From positions 1 through 30,340 of the forward strand of contig JALNZZ010000008.1 in NCBI GenBank assembly GCA_023229065.1: a DNA stretch of 30,340 nt, given 5' to 3'. The translations under genes were made by a program, and so were the position numbers. The notes under the pieces were generated by a model. That model was not told where the DNA came from and did no database searches. It was given only the letters and a program-made list of their open reading frames with translations. This document shows positions 20,898 through 27,746 of this stretch, piece by piece. Every line of letters starts with the position of its first letter. Within the stretch, counting starts at the first letter, position 1. Origin of the DNA: Porticoccaceae bacterium (GTDB taxonomy: Bacteria > Pseudomonadota > Gammaproteobacteria > Pseudomonadales > Porticoccaceae).

Positions 20898-21311
20898 ATG
20901 AGATCCCCCCAGCTATACATCCAGCACCCATACCCCCCAGCCCTGCGCCGGTCGATCGAGCTGGCCCTGGTCGACGGCCTCACCGGCGACGCCGAGCAGG
21001 CCGCTGTGGAGCACCGCAGCCACAAGAGCATTGCCGACCGCTGGCAGCGGATCGCCGAGGAGTTGGAGATACCAGAGGGTCAGCGCCGTCGTGATCGGGT
21101 GATCTTGGAGCTCTTCCGCCAGAGCCATGCGCGGTATCTAGCGCTGGCCTTGGCCGCCTACCTGGGCGCCCTGCCCCTCAATACGGATGCAGTGCGCACA
21201 CCGCGCACCCTTCGCGGGGCTGGCCCCGTCGCCACCGTCCGTCGCGACGGTGGCGCGCTCGCCCTCTCGCTCGACCTGGACACCGGTAGCCTGACGTGGA
21301 GCTGGGTATGA
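20898..21311 (+). CDS. First gene of the rightward early operon, unknown function
   Basis: 137 residues from ATG 20898 with GGAG ten bases upstream, about 50 bases after the predicted start of transcription. A helical, HTH-like N-terminal half (IELALVDGLTGDAEQAAVEH, SIADRWQRIAEELEIPEGQR) is followed by a long helix and a short beta end (GALALSLDLDTGSLTWSWV). It holds the position of lambda N, but it is larger and I see no arginine-rich boxB-binding peptide at its N-terminus. Function unknown. Confidence 0.65.
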   Translation: MRSPQLYIQHPYPPALRRSIELALVDGLTGDAEQAAVEHRSHKSIADRWQRIAEELEIPEGQRRRDRVILELFRQSHARYLALALAAYLGALPLNTDAVRTPRTLRGAGPVATVRRDGGALALSLDLDTGSLTWSWV

Positions 21312-21334
21312 GAAAGGTCGTTAATGCAGCCAGG

Positions 21335-21835
21335 TCATTGTGGCGACGCCTTCTTGCGCTGGCGTTTCCGCTGCGGACGTGTCACTGCAAACTGCTTTAT
21401 AAACTGCCGGAAGGTCCGGTTGGTCGTATCGAACTTTGCGCCGCACTCTGTGCAGATGCGCAAACGCTTAAAGCGATAGAGATTATTGAGCTTCGAGAAA
21501 CTAGCGGGTGCCACAAACAGGGCGGATGCCCGTGGCTCCAGGCGGAACGGGAGGGTGGCAAAGCCGCGCTGAGGGAAAAGCTGCTCATACATGCGGCGTC
21601 CTCGCTGTATGCACCGGATAGAGCTGATAGTGACCGGGAAGTTGCTCTTGTTCAGCACCGAAATGGCCAGCCTGTCACCGTTGACGCTGCAGCTGGAGAA
21701 TCGGTCACCGTGCACAAACCCACGCCGGATTCTGATGCTCAGTCGAACCTTGTCCCCGCGCCAATCGCGATAGAGGGCAAGTCCGCCAGCAAGGCCGCCA
21801 ATGATCATGATTCCTTGAGCCAGCAGGCTGCCCAT
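21335..21835 (-). CDS. Membrane-anchored protein, antisense within the rightward operon
   Basis: 166 residues from ATG 21835 with GAGG seven bases upstream. An N-terminal transmembrane segment (LLAQGIMIIGGLAGGLALYR) is followed by a beta-sandwich-like domain (VRLSIRIRRGFVHGD; GDRLAISVLNKSNFPVTISS) and a very basic C-terminus (RPQRKRQRKKASPQ). A C-x2-C pair (CTECG) is present near residue 134. The opposing plus-strand frame is open but reads as shadow. A gene oriented against the lytic operon, as lambda sieB is, suggests a lysogenic exclusion or defence role; this is inference. Confidence 0.7.
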   Translation of the reverse strand: MGSLLAQGIMIIGGLAGGLALYRDWRGDKVRLSIRIRRGFVHGDRFSSCSVNGDRLAISVLNKSNFPVTISSIRCIQRGRRMYEQLFPQRGFATLPFRLEPRASALFVAPASFSKLNNLYRFKRLRICTECGAKFDTTNRTFRQFIKQFAVTRPQRKRQRKKASPQ

Positions 21836-21945
21836 TCGTTTTCCTCTGATCCGGAGGGCAAATAGTGGCAATCCGTTCTCGGGATTTCAACCCTCGCTTA
21901 GCCTCACGCCCTCTGGGGCAGCAACCCTCACCTGGAGTTAAAGCC

Positions 21946-22104
21946 ATGGCAAAGATCATCGTTTTACCCGTGCGCCGCCAAGGGCGCCCCGACCGCCGCG
22001 GTGCGCTTGAGCAAGCCGCCCGTATCCAGCGCAGCCTGGGTGGCCGAATTATCGCCCGGCCCTACCGTGGCCGGCCCGATGGCGACGGCCCGAGTGCTGC
22101 GTGA
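21946..22104 (+). CDS. Small basic early protein
   Basis: 52 residues from ATG 21946, with GGAG nine bases upstream. Arg-rich (MAKIIVLPVRRQGRPDRRGA, GGRIIARPYRGRPDG), suggesting nucleic acid contact or a disordered tail. Its TGA overlaps the next start (TGATG). No family recognised. Confidence 0.5.
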   Translation: MAKIIVLPVRRQGRPDRRGALEQAARIQRSLGGRIIARPYRGRPDGDGPSAA

Positions 22105-22199
22105 TGGTGCGCCAGATAGCGTTCGCCCTGGCGCTGCTGGCCGCAGGGTACGCCGTAATGGTGAGTTTTGGCCTGTTTTTGCTGGAGCGCCTGATATGA
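22104..22199 (+). CDS. 31-residue single-span membrane microprotein
   Basis: ATG 22104 overlaps the previous stop, and its own TGA overlaps the next ATG. The product is one hydrophobic helix (IAFALALLAAGYAVMVSFGL, then FLLERLI). The two coupling overlaps and consistent hydrophobicity support translation; the role is unknown. Confidence 0.5.
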   Translation: MVRQIAFALALLAAGYAVMVSFGLFLLERLI

Positions 22200-22504
22200 G
22201 CACCGTCACCTGGTATCAGCCCCGCACCGCCGTCGCGCTGCTGCGTGAGCGGCACTGGGTCAAGACCACCGTGGGCGACCTGCTGGCCTGCATGGAGGCC
22301 GCTGGCATCGTGCGTCGCACAACGGGCGGTTATCAGCTGATTGACCCATCGGCTCACCGTGGCCTGCTGCGCAACCACTACCGCCAGGGCGGCGGCGTGA
22401 CCGAGAGCGGGCAATTCATTACCCGCCACACCGTGGCGATCCGCTTTACCGACGCTGGTATCGACTGGATCGCTGCCACTCTGAATTTGGAGAAAGCTGC
22501 ATGA
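22196..22504 (+). CDS. ANT/KilAC-like domain protein (possible antirepressor-type)
   Basis: 102 residues from ATG 22196, overlapping the microprotein stop. The form matches the KilAC/ANT C-terminal domain of phage antirepressors: WVKTTVGDLLACMEAAGIVR, then a linker to HRGLLRNHYRQGGGVTESGQ, then TVAIRFTDAGIDWIAATL (family: T.KG...i...L). The usual N-terminal Bro/Rha domain is missing, so it is a domain-only version. It may regulate gene expression or bind the repressor; similarity is moderate. Confidence 0.5.
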   Translation: MSTVTWYQPRTAVALLRERHWVKTTVGDLLACMEAAGIVRRTTGGYQLIDPSAHRGLLRNHYRQGGGVTESGQFITRHTVAIRFTDAGIDWIAATLNLEKAA

Positions 22505-22902
22505 ATAAAAACTCAATCGAACGAAAGGTTCTCACTTTTGGCCAGCGGTACAAGCTCGGCAAGTTCCTCGAAACCCACATCCAGTCACTTCAGGGCCTGC
22601 CGCTTGCGCGGATCGCAGAGCTGGCGTCAACAGGGATAGATCTTTTGGTGACGCCTGACCACGTCTCCTATGCAGCAAAGGAGCTAGGTCTGCCAATCCG
22701 CACAAGACATCGCAGCGCTGACCGCTCGAAGACCGACACCAACAAGCGCCTGCACAGGCAAGACAGAACGCAAGCTCGCGCGATTTTACGCCTGATAGAC
22801 GTTTTGGGTGCCGAAAACGATTTTCATCCAAGCATGCTATCGGCGCTAAACAATATCGCCGAGCGATGGGAGTCTGAACATGCAGTGGAGCAAGAGCAGT
22901 GA
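22501..22902 (+). CDS. Early protein with HTH-like segment, unknown function
   Basis: 133 residues from ATG 22501 with GGAG upstream, in ATGA overlap with its neighbour. Segment LPLARIAELASTGIDLLVTP with DHVSYAAKELGLP has the spacing of a helix-turn-helix. A basic linker (RHRSADRSKTDTNKRLHRQD) and an acidic C-terminal helix (ALNNIAERWESEHAVEQEQ) follow. No family recognised. Confidence 0.6.
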   Translation: MNKNSIERKVLTFGQRYKLGKFLETHIQSLQGLPLARIAELASTGIDLLVTPDHVSYAAKELGLPIRTRHRSADRSKTDTNKRLHRQDRTQARAILRLIDVLGAENDFHPSMLSALNNIAERWESEHAVEQEQ

Positions 22903-23170
22903 CTACAGCATTGACAGCGACTGCAAGCGCTACCGCATCAGCCGGGGCAGATCCGGCAGCCGGTGGGTTTACCACCTATGGAGCCGGAAGGCTCGCACCT
23001 ACCTTTACGCCTGCGAGGCAAGCGGGTGGCGGTGCGTCAGCATCCACGACAGCGCTGCCGAGGCTAAGCAAGCAGCACGAGACCACCGTGCTCAGCGCGC
23101 TGCTGAAAGCGCGGATGCTGGCGACCACGGCGCATCAAGCCGGGCTGATCAGCCGGGCGGAAATGGATAG
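22880..23170 (+). CDS. Small phage protein, unknown function
   Basis: 96 residues from ATG 22880 with GGGAG eight bases upstream, overlapping the previous gene. The first ~70 residues have a coherent alpha/beta pattern with aromatic residues (SDCKRYRISRGRSGSRWVYH; YLYACEASGWRCVSIHDSAA), like short phage proteins that modulate host functions. The last 25 residues read as low complexity. A second reading frame overlaps its 3' end. Confidence 0.55.
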   Translation: MQWSKSSDYSIDSDCKRYRISRGRSGSRWVYHLWSRKARTYLYACEASGWRCVSIHDSAAEAKQAARDHRAQRAAESADAGDHGASSRADQPGGNG

Positions 23171-23222
23171 CACTGTCACGACATTTAAAGCTGCCGAGCA
23201 AGCGCTCGGCCTGGAGAGGTAG
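23088..23222 (+). CDS. Possible small helical protein overlapping the previous gene
   Basis: 44 residues from GTG 23088 (ATG 23115 is an alternative). Two amphipathic helices (LSALLKARMLATTAHQAGLI; AEMDSTVTTFKAAEQALGLE) look protein-like, unlike the Ala/Thr-rich upstream part of the same frame. There is no clear ribosome binding site, so coupling to the overlapping gene would be needed. Confidence 0.35.
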   Translation: MLSALLKARMLATTAHQAGLISRAEMDSTVTTFKAAEQALGLER

Positions 23223-23223
23223 C

Positions 23224-23421
23224 GTGGAAGAGCTCAGAGAAATACTTGCCCGCGAGCACCGCCGCTGCCGTGCCGCGACACGCCGAATCGACCGCTCACT
23301 GATCCGCCTGCGGGGCCACTTAACCCTGCCCGATGGCGAGGGCGTGATTATCGTCACGCCAAGCGGGGTGGCGATTGCGCCCAAGCCTGGCCTGCCGGTA
23401 GCGGCAAAGGGGGTTGCATGA
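23224..23421 (+). CDS. Small early protein, unknown function
   Basis: 65 residues from GTG 23224, with GGAGAGG just upstream. A basic coiled N-terminal half (LAREHRRCRAATRRIDRSLI) is followed by a short beta hairpin (EGVIIVTPSGVAIAPKPGLP). It ends in ATGA overlap with the ASCH-like gene. No family recognised. Confidence 0.55.
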   Translation: MEELREILAREHRRCRAATRRIDRSLIRLRGHLTLPDGEGVIIVTPSGVAIAPKPGLPVAAKGVA

Positions 23422-24131
23422 GCACCACCAGAGAGCGCCCTATCATTTTTGGTGGCGAAATGGTGCGCGCCATCCTCGGTGGCCAGAAAACGCAAACGCG
23501 GCGGGCGGTTAAGCCGCAGCCATCAATGGAGCGTGACTGTGAGCCTGAAGGGTACAACTGGGTGCCGATGCATAAGGGCCGTGAACTAAGCCACCACCAG
23601 TGCCCATACGGCCAGCCTGGAGACAGGCTCTGGGTGCGGGAGAGGTGGCGGGTGGGCGCATGGGATGCAGATGAAGGGGCGTTCGCCCTGGATTACTGCG
23701 ATGGGCCACGGCGCCAGTGGCTAAAAGACCCTCTCGACCATGATGGCACGAGGTTCGAGAGACTGTGGATTCAATGCACCGACGAGCTGAGAGAGAAAGG
23801 CATTCCCCCAGGGGCAGATGGCCATTACCGATGGGGGCCGGGGAAATCGCCATTGCGCTGGCGCCCCAGCATCCACATGCCCCGATGGGCATCACGCATC
23901 TTGCTGGAGATACTCAGCGTGCGCGTGGAGCGGTTGCAGGACATAAGCGGAATGGACGCAAAGAGAGAGGGCGTCTCCGTGCCTGCGCACCTCCCGCATG
24001 ACGGAGCAGACCTCGACTACGCGCGACGCGAGTACCATAGCCTATGGCAATCCATCAACGGCCCAGGCTCCTGGGATGCTAACCCGTGGGTGTGGGTGAT
24101 TGAGTTCAAACGAGCGGAGAACAAAGCATGA
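23418..24131 (+). CDS. ASCH-domain-like phage protein
   Basis: 237 residues from ATG 23418 with GGGGG upstream. The pattern is that of phage proteins annotated as ASCH-like or 'morphogenetic': RPIIFGGEMVRAILGGQKTQ with TRRAVKPQP, then CPYGQPGDRLWVRERW, then WRPSIHMPRWASRILLEILS with VRVERLQDI, then NPWVWVIEFKR. ASCH folds resemble PUA domains and bind RNA or nucleotides. Several phages carry this gene in early regions; its function is not established. Full length. Confidence 0.8.
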   Translation: MSTTRERPIIFGGEMVRAILGGQKTQTRRAVKPQPSMERDCEPEGYNWVPMHKGRELSHHQCPYGQPGDRLWVRERWRVGAWDADEGAFALDYCDGPRRQWLKDPLDHDGTRFERLWIQCTDELREKGIPPGADGHYRWGPGKSPLRWRPSIHMPRWASRILLEILSVRVERLQDISGMDAKREGVSVPAHLPHDGADLDYARREYHSLWQSINGPGSWDANPWVWVIEFKRAENKA

Positions 24132-24178
24132 ACGACGCCAACCTCAAGCCCTGCCCATTGAGCCCACCGGACAGATGA
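24128..24178 (+). pseudogene. Decayed start of a Lar-like zinc-ribbon gene
   Basis: A 16-codon frame in ATGA overlap with the previous gene. It begins MNDANLKPCP, matching the standard start of Lar family restriction-alleviation proteins (…LKPCPFCG…), but then reads LSPPDR and stops. The remainder of the CPFCG zinc knuckle is missing, so only a stub remains. Confidence 0.5.
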
Positions 24179-24188
24179 GGCTGATCTG

Positions 24189-24710
24189 ATGGCTAAATCC
24201 AAAAAGCCCCGCCGCCGCTACAACCCCGCCCGCCAGGTGGAGCGGGCGCTGGAGTCTATCGCCCGCCGGTGCTACCTCTTCCGCTGGGAGAGCAAAGGCA
24301 GCGGCACCGAGTTTGCTTTCAGCAGCGGCGCTCACTACAGCGACGATCAGACGGTCGCGGCGCTGGAGCACATTATGAGCCGGTGCGTACCGTGGATCGT
24401 GATGGTACACGCCTGCTTTATCGCCGGCGACGACTACTATGAGCGCGGCGATTTGTGGATCACCGAGCCGGTGATGCTCAACGGGCAGGCGGACAAGGTC
24501 CACGCCCAAATCACCGCCGCCGTTGCCGAGCAGCGCGGTGCGGGTAACCCGCGCCACTATTACGACACGGTGGTAGTGATGCGCCCTCTTTCCGACCGCG
24601 CCCTGGCGCTGGCGGACGATGACGAGTGGCTAAAGCACCAGGCAGCCTTCCGCGCCGACACAGTGACGCGGCAGGCTATGATTGAGCGGCTAGAGCAAGG
24701 GGTGGCCTGA
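24189..24710 (+). CDS. Early protein of unknown function
   Basis: 173 residues from ATG 24189 with GAGG eight bases upstream. A basic N-terminus (MAKSKKPRRRYNPARQVERA) is followed by a mixed alpha/beta core (VPWIVMVHACFIAGDDYYER, GDLWITEPVMLNGQADKVHA) and a helical C-terminus. Similar-sized proteins sit before excisionase genes in other phages, but I recognise no named family. Confidence 0.6.
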   Translation: MAKSKKPRRRYNPARQVERALESIARRCYLFRWESKGSGTEFAFSSGAHYSDDQTVAALEHIMSRCVPWIVMVHACFIAGDDYYERGDLWITEPVMLNGQADKVHAQITAAVAEQRGAGNPRHYYDTVVVMRPLSDRALALADDDEWLKHQAAFRADTVTRQAMIERLEQGVA

Positions 24711-24711
24711 C

Positions 24712-24927
24712 ATGCAGCTGACCCGGTGGACTTTCATCAACCGCGAATTTGAGCCGGCCAGCCGCCCCTCGAAGCGTGAGTGGTGCCAGCTCATCGAGTC
24801 GCTGGCGGTGCCAGGCAAGGTGATTGCCGGTACGCCCTACATCGACGCTGCACGGTTCGCTGGCGCGACCACGCTGGACTCGCCAGCAGCAAATGACGAT
24901 CTGGACGCGCCTGACCTGCTCGGCTAG
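24712..24927 (+). CDS. xis: Probable excisionase
   Basis: 71 residues from ATG 24712, directly upstream of the integrase. It has the small winged-helix form of phage excisionases: LTRWTFINREFEPASRPSKR with EWCQLIESLAVPGKVIAGTP and YIDAARFA, where the 'G.vI.GTPYID' wing resembles the 'G+i.p.p...Gr.Y.v' of Xis proteins. An acidic tail follows. It would bend att DNA and steer integrase to excision. The call combines pattern and position. Confidence 0.7.
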   Translation: MQLTRWTFINREFEPASRPSKREWCQLIESLAVPGKVIAGTPYIDAARFAGATTLDSPAANDDLDAPDLLG

Positions 24928-24958
24928 ATTGAAACAATAACCAGCCCAGGACACTGCC

Positions 24959-26164
24959 ATGGCTCGCCCCAAGCGCCCTCGCCTGGTGGACGGCATCCAG
25001 CTTGCCGACCACCTTTATAGCACCAACCGCCCCAACTACTGGCGCTACAATCGCCCTGATGGCAGGTGGCGGTACTTTACCGCCGTCGGTGTCGAGGCTG
25101 CCAACCGTATCGCCGAGGCCAACAACGCCCGCCGCCACCTGGCTTCGACCTCCCGCGCCGACAAGCCGCTGGGCCGCGATCATCTGGCCTACTGGATCCC
25201 GCTTTATGTCGCCTACCGGGAGCGGCTAGACCCGCGGCTGACGGCGCGACAAAGCTGGCGCAATCGGGTGTATGCCCTCACCGCCCTAGGCAAATCGATG
25301 ACCAAGGTGCCGGTGGGCCACATCGACCGCGACACGATCGAGACATGGTGGCTCCAGCTCACCCATCACCAGCAAAAGCAGCGCCACGCCGAATTCCGAC
25401 GCCTATTTAACTGGCTGATGGGTCAGGGCCTCTGCCCGCGCCTGGAGTACAACCCCTTTACCACCGCCGACGATAGGCCGCGTCTTTATCTTAACGGTGC
25501 GCCGAAAAAAGCCCGCCTGCCCCTCGCGCTCGGCGAGTTTTGGCGCATTTACGACGCCGCCGGCGAGCTGGGCTATGAAGCGCTGCAGATAGCTATGGGC
25601 ATCAGCCTCACCACCTTTATGCGCGAGTCTGATATCTGCGGCCTCGTCATCGACGAGCACCTGCGGGACAACCTGCTGCGGCGCGTCATCGGCAAGAGCG
25701 AGGCCCAGCGCGGCACCGTGGGCGCATCCCGCCTAAGTTGGGACCAGACCCACTACGCCCTGCTGCGCCAGCTGATCGCCCGAGGGATGCAGCTCAGCCT
25801 CAAAAACCAGCGCTGCCCCTACCTGATCAGCCACCGGCCCAAGCAAAAGCGGCGCGGCAGCACCAAGACCCACACCCACCAGGTGACAGCGAGGCGGCTG
25901 ATGACCATGTTTACCGAGTCCCGCATCGCCGCCGGCGTACACATCGAGCTGCCGCCCGACCGTACACCGGCCACCTTCCACGAGATCCGGGGGTTGGCCA
26001 GCGCGCTGGCAGCCAGAGCCGGGTACGACCTGGAGGCGATCCAGCGGGCCATGGCGCACGAGGACGCCAAGACCACCATGGGCTACCAGAGCGAGCACGA
26101 CCTGCCCTATGAGCAGGTGCCCATCGTCATGACAGCAGAACTGCTGGGGCGCGATTTTGGGTGA
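24959..26164 (+). CDS. int: Tyrosine-type integrase
   Basis: 401 residues from ATG 24959 with AGGA upstream. The N-terminal arm-binding part (MARPKRPRLVDGIQLADHLY, then YWRYNRPDGRWRYF) is lambda-Int-like. A core-binding domain follows, then a catalytic domain with Arg in LTTFMRESDICGLVI, a Lys/beta-hairpin region (RVIGKSEAQRG), the H-x-x-R box in TFHEIRGLASALAARAG and the final His...Tyr in MAHEDAKTTMGYQ. It should recombine the adjacent attP with a tRNA-Ala-like attB. Full length. Confidence 0.95.
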   Translation: MARPKRPRLVDGIQLADHLYSTNRPNYWRYNRPDGRWRYFTAVGVEAANRIAEANNARRHLASTSRADKPLGRDHLAYWIPLYVAYRERLDPRLTARQSWRNRVYALTALGKSMTKVPVGHIDRDTIETWWLQLTHHQQKQRHAEFRRLFNWLMGQGLCPRLEYNPFTTADDRPRLYLNGAPKKARLPLALGEFWRIYDAAGELGYEALQIAMGISLTTFMRESDICGLVIDEHLRDNLLRRVIGKSEAQRGTVGASRLSWDQTHYALLRQLIARGMQLSLKNQRCPYLISHRPKQKRRGSTKTHTHQVTARRLMTMFTESRIAAGVHIELPPDRTPATFHEIRGLASALAARAGYDLEAIQRAMAHEDAKTTMGYQSEHDLPYEQVPIVMTAELLGRDFG

Positions 26165-26173
26165 CGCAGACGC

Positions 26174-26201
26174 AAAAAGACCGCCCGAAGGCGGCCTTTT
26201 T
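26174..26201 (+). terminator. Intrinsic terminator after the integrase
   Basis: CCGCC/GGCGG stem with a CGAA loop followed by CCTTTTT; AAAAAG on the other side makes it potentially bidirectional. It lies within 40 bases of the integrase stop. Confidence 0.88.
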
Positions 26202-26213
26202 AGGGTAGCTAGA

Positions 26214-26248
26214 GTTTTTGTGCAACGTTTTTGTGCAGTTTTTGTGCA
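26214..26248. repeat. Three direct repeats GTTTTTGTGCA: probable integrase arm-type sites
   Basis: Exact copies at 26214-26224, 26227-26237 and 26238-26248. A partial inverted copy (TGCACAAA, 26333-26340) lies on the other side of the tRNA-like core. Short repeats flanking the core, next to int, are the expected arm sites of attP. Confidence 0.72.
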
Positions 26249-26280
26249 CTTGCCTTGCCGTAACTCTAAGTTACTGATTT

Positions 26281-26314
26281 TGGTGGAGCTATGCGGGATC
26301 GAACCGCAGACCTC
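26281..26314 (-). other. attP: attP core: 3' end of a tRNA-Ala-like sequence
   Basis: Read on the minus strand, this is a variable-loop AGGTC, a T-arm (TGCGG TTCGATC CCGCA), an acceptor strand TAGCTCC, A and CCA. It matches the 3' end of a bacterial tRNA-Ala gene. The anticodon arm does not continue (no stem partner), so it is only the identity segment that would rebuild the host tRNA after integration. A 6-3-6 inverted repeat lies at 26260-26274. Confidence 0.75.
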
Positions 26315-26453
26315 AACACTGCCAGAGTCAGCTGCACAAACCCCTATGCTTTTGATAATTCGGGAAAACCGCTATTTTAGGCCGAGTGTTTGAGCATCGC
26401 ATAACTCTGCTATTATTGGCGCGACCATATAAAGAGTAGCCAGGGAGGCAGAT

Positions 26454-26627
26454 ATGCTAGTTCTCACCCGCCGCGAAGGCGAAACAATTGTCGTCGATCA
26501 CGACATCCGCATCACCGTCACCCGCATCAAGGGCGGCCAGGTTAAGCTCGGCATTGATGCTCCTGAGGATGTCGATATTGTGCGCGAGGAGCTGATCATC
26601 GACGAAGAGTGGCGGAAAAATAGTTAA
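26454..26627 (+). CDS. csrA: CsrA/RsmA family RNA-binding regulator, phage-encoded
   Basis: 57 residues from ATG 26454 with GGGAGG upstream. MLVLTRREGETIVV, then RIKGGQVKLGIDAPEDVDIV and REE align along the whole CsrA core. Leu-4, Arg-6/Arg-7 and Arg-44 (in IVREE), the residues that contact GGA motifs in RNA, are conserved. The C-terminal extension is short. CsrA dimers block ribosome binding or change mRNA stability. It lies between attP and the accessory operon, inside phage DNA. The GGGAGG leader contains a GGA overlapping its own ribosome binding site, so autorepression is possible. Confidence 0.95.
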   Translation: MLVLTRREGETIVVDHDIRITVTRIKGGQVKLGIDAPEDVDIVREELIIDEEWRKNS

Positions 26628-26636
26628 ATAAATGGC

Positions 26637-26664
26637 TTGACTAGTTTCGCCACGAAACTATAAT
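26637..26664 (+). promoter_or_regulatory. Near-consensus promoter with a perfect inverted repeat over its spacer
   Basis: TTGACT (26637-26642), a 16-base spacer and TATAAT (26659-26664). TAGTTTCGCCACGAAACTA (26642-26660) is a perfect 8-3-8 inverted repeat covering the spacer and touching both hexamers: a strong operator candidate for a dimeric repressor. It drives the operon starting at 26729. Confidence 0.85.
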
Positions 26665-26728
26665 AGAGGCATGGCAGCACAGAGCTGGCCCCGATCCGGC
26701 GGAACCGGAGACCGAAAGGAGATACCCC

Positions 26729-27022
26729 ATGAAAGCGACCTTCCAGAACGGCAACCGCGAAGTCACAGCCACCATCACCTCCACCAGCGAGTGGTCCAAA
26801 GACACGATGAAGCGCGTGTACTTTGGTCTCGCCTTTGAGGGGTCCAAGCTCGACCCTATCGCCAAGCTCTATGAGGTGATCGAGGGAGGCACCCGAGACG
26901 CTACCATCGAGTTCGCAGCCCGCACCTTCGGCTATCAGTTGGGCATCTGCTGCGACAGCAAGACTAAGCGCCGTGAGGCGATCGAGGCCATTGAGTCGCT
27001 GGTTGCCCAAATCACAGCGTAG
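26729..27022 (+). CDS. First gene of the accessory operon, unknown function
   Basis: 97 residues from ATG 26729 with AAAGGAG upstream and a strong regulated promoter. It begins with an alternating beta segment (MKATFQNGNREVTATITSTS), then RVYFGLAFEGSKLDP, and continues with helices (IEFAARTFGYQLGICCDSKT; AIEAIESLVAQITA). Small alpha/beta protein, no family recognised. First in a set of six small genes between attP and the tail-fibre genes, a typical site for accessory cargo. Confidence 0.7.
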   Translation: MKATFQNGNREVTATITSTSEWSKDTMKRVYFGLAFEGSKLDPIAKLYEVIEGGTRDATIEFAARTFGYQLGICCDSKTKRREAIEAIESLVAQITA

Positions 27023-27030
27023 GTGTCTTT

Positions 27031-27378
27031 ATGAAAATGAGAGTGTGGGGCGGTCGCCCCACTCTTGCCACTGAGCAAGGCAAGCAGCTGAAGTCTTTTG
27101 AGGAGTTTGAGGCCTGGGCTACAAAGCAGCCAGATGGCCAGATTGAGGTGTGGGCGGGTCGGTGGTGGGCTGTCGGCAAAGAGGCTCGTCCCTTTGTAGT
27201 GCAAGACGGAAAGCTGTTCTGCGCTTACGGCCCCTACCGGAGCAAGCAAGGGCTCGACCCTGCTGATCACTCAGGCTTCTTCGCCTACGAGGCATGGAAA
27301 GTCGCAAAGCGGCTCCATGAGATGTGGAGTGGGATCGGCAAAATGGCGGAGGAGATTGTCGATGGACAAAAAAAGTGA
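27031..27378 (+). CDS. Accessory operon gene 2, unknown function
   Basis: 115 residues from ATG 27031, eight bases after the previous stop. Trp-rich, with SFEEFEAWATKQPDGQIEVW, AGRWWAVGKEARPFVVQDGK and a C-terminal helix (EAWKVAKRLHEMWSGIGKMA). The spacing of aromatic residues suggests a small beta-sheet that binds a ligand or peptide. No family recognised. Its 3' end overlaps the next gene by 17 bases. Confidence 0.65.
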   Translation: MKMRVWGGRPTLATEQGKQLKSFEEFEAWATKQPDGQIEVWAGRWWAVGKEARPFVVQDGKLFCAYGPYRSKQGLDPADHSGFFAYEAWKVAKRLHEMWSGIGKMAEEIVDGQKK

Positions 27379-27529
27379 TCGCGCAGTGGTCCACTTTGAG
27401 ACCCAAAGAAAAAGCAAGACCCGGTGGGTGAAGCAGGCCCAGCTTCAGGGTATGGGCTTACGCGAATGGATAGAAGAGACGCTGAACCGTTCTAGCGAGC
27501 CTCTGCGAGACGACCGAAGTGATTCCTGA
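27362..27529 (+). CDS. Probable ribbon-helix-helix regulator
   Basis: 55 residues from ATG 27362. A short beta strand (RAVVHFET) is followed by two helices (QRKSKTRWVKQAQLQGM and GLREWIEETLNRSSE), the size and order of an Arc/MetJ-type ribbon-helix-helix DNA-binding domain. Such dimers bind short inverted repeats, and a perfect one overlaps this operon's promoter, so autoregulation is plausible. Small RHH proteins are also common antitoxins. Family membership is judged by eye. Confidence 0.6.
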   Translation: MDKKSDRAVVHFETQRKSKTRWVKQAQLQGMGLREWIEETLNRSSEPLRDDRSDS

Positions 27530-27746
27530 CGCCTGCTTCTCGCCTGTCGCCGAAGGCTGGCAGAGGCCCACTCCAGAGCAGATACAGAGCTACCTTGACG
27601 CCCATGGCGTCACGCCCTACCGGATCCGCAAAGTGCTAGCCGTCGGCTCGGCTACTCCGCACCGCTGGCTCTCTGGCGAGATCGAGATCAAGTTCTCGGA
27701 CTGGTCCGCCCTGGTGCGGGCGGTGGAATCTGGAGCAGCTGGTTGA
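27519..27746 (+). CDS. Small HTH protein
   Basis: 75 residues from GTG 27519, overlapping the previous gene by 11 bases. The region PTPEQIQSYLDAHGVTPYRI with RKVLAVGSATPHRWLSGEIE reads as an XRE-like HTH (the R-W-L-S-G turn after the recognition helix is typical). It is followed by KFSDWSALVRAVES. It may regulate its own operon or the phage repressor region. Start choice is uncertain. Confidence 0.6.
   Translation: MIPDACFSPVAEGWQRPTPEQIQSYLDAHGVTPYRIRKVLAVGSATPHRWLSGEIEIKFSDWSALVRAVESGAAG

Noticed and set aside
21296..21865. Plus-strand 189-codon frame opposite the membrane-anchored gene
   Set aside because: The minus-strand product has a clear membrane segment, beta pattern and ribosome binding site. 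The plus frame starts inside the preceding gene and looks random.
26281..26340. Complete tRNA gene
   Set aside because: Only the T-arm, variable loop and acceptor 3' strand are present. The anticodon stem cannot form, so it is an att core rather than a functional tRNA.
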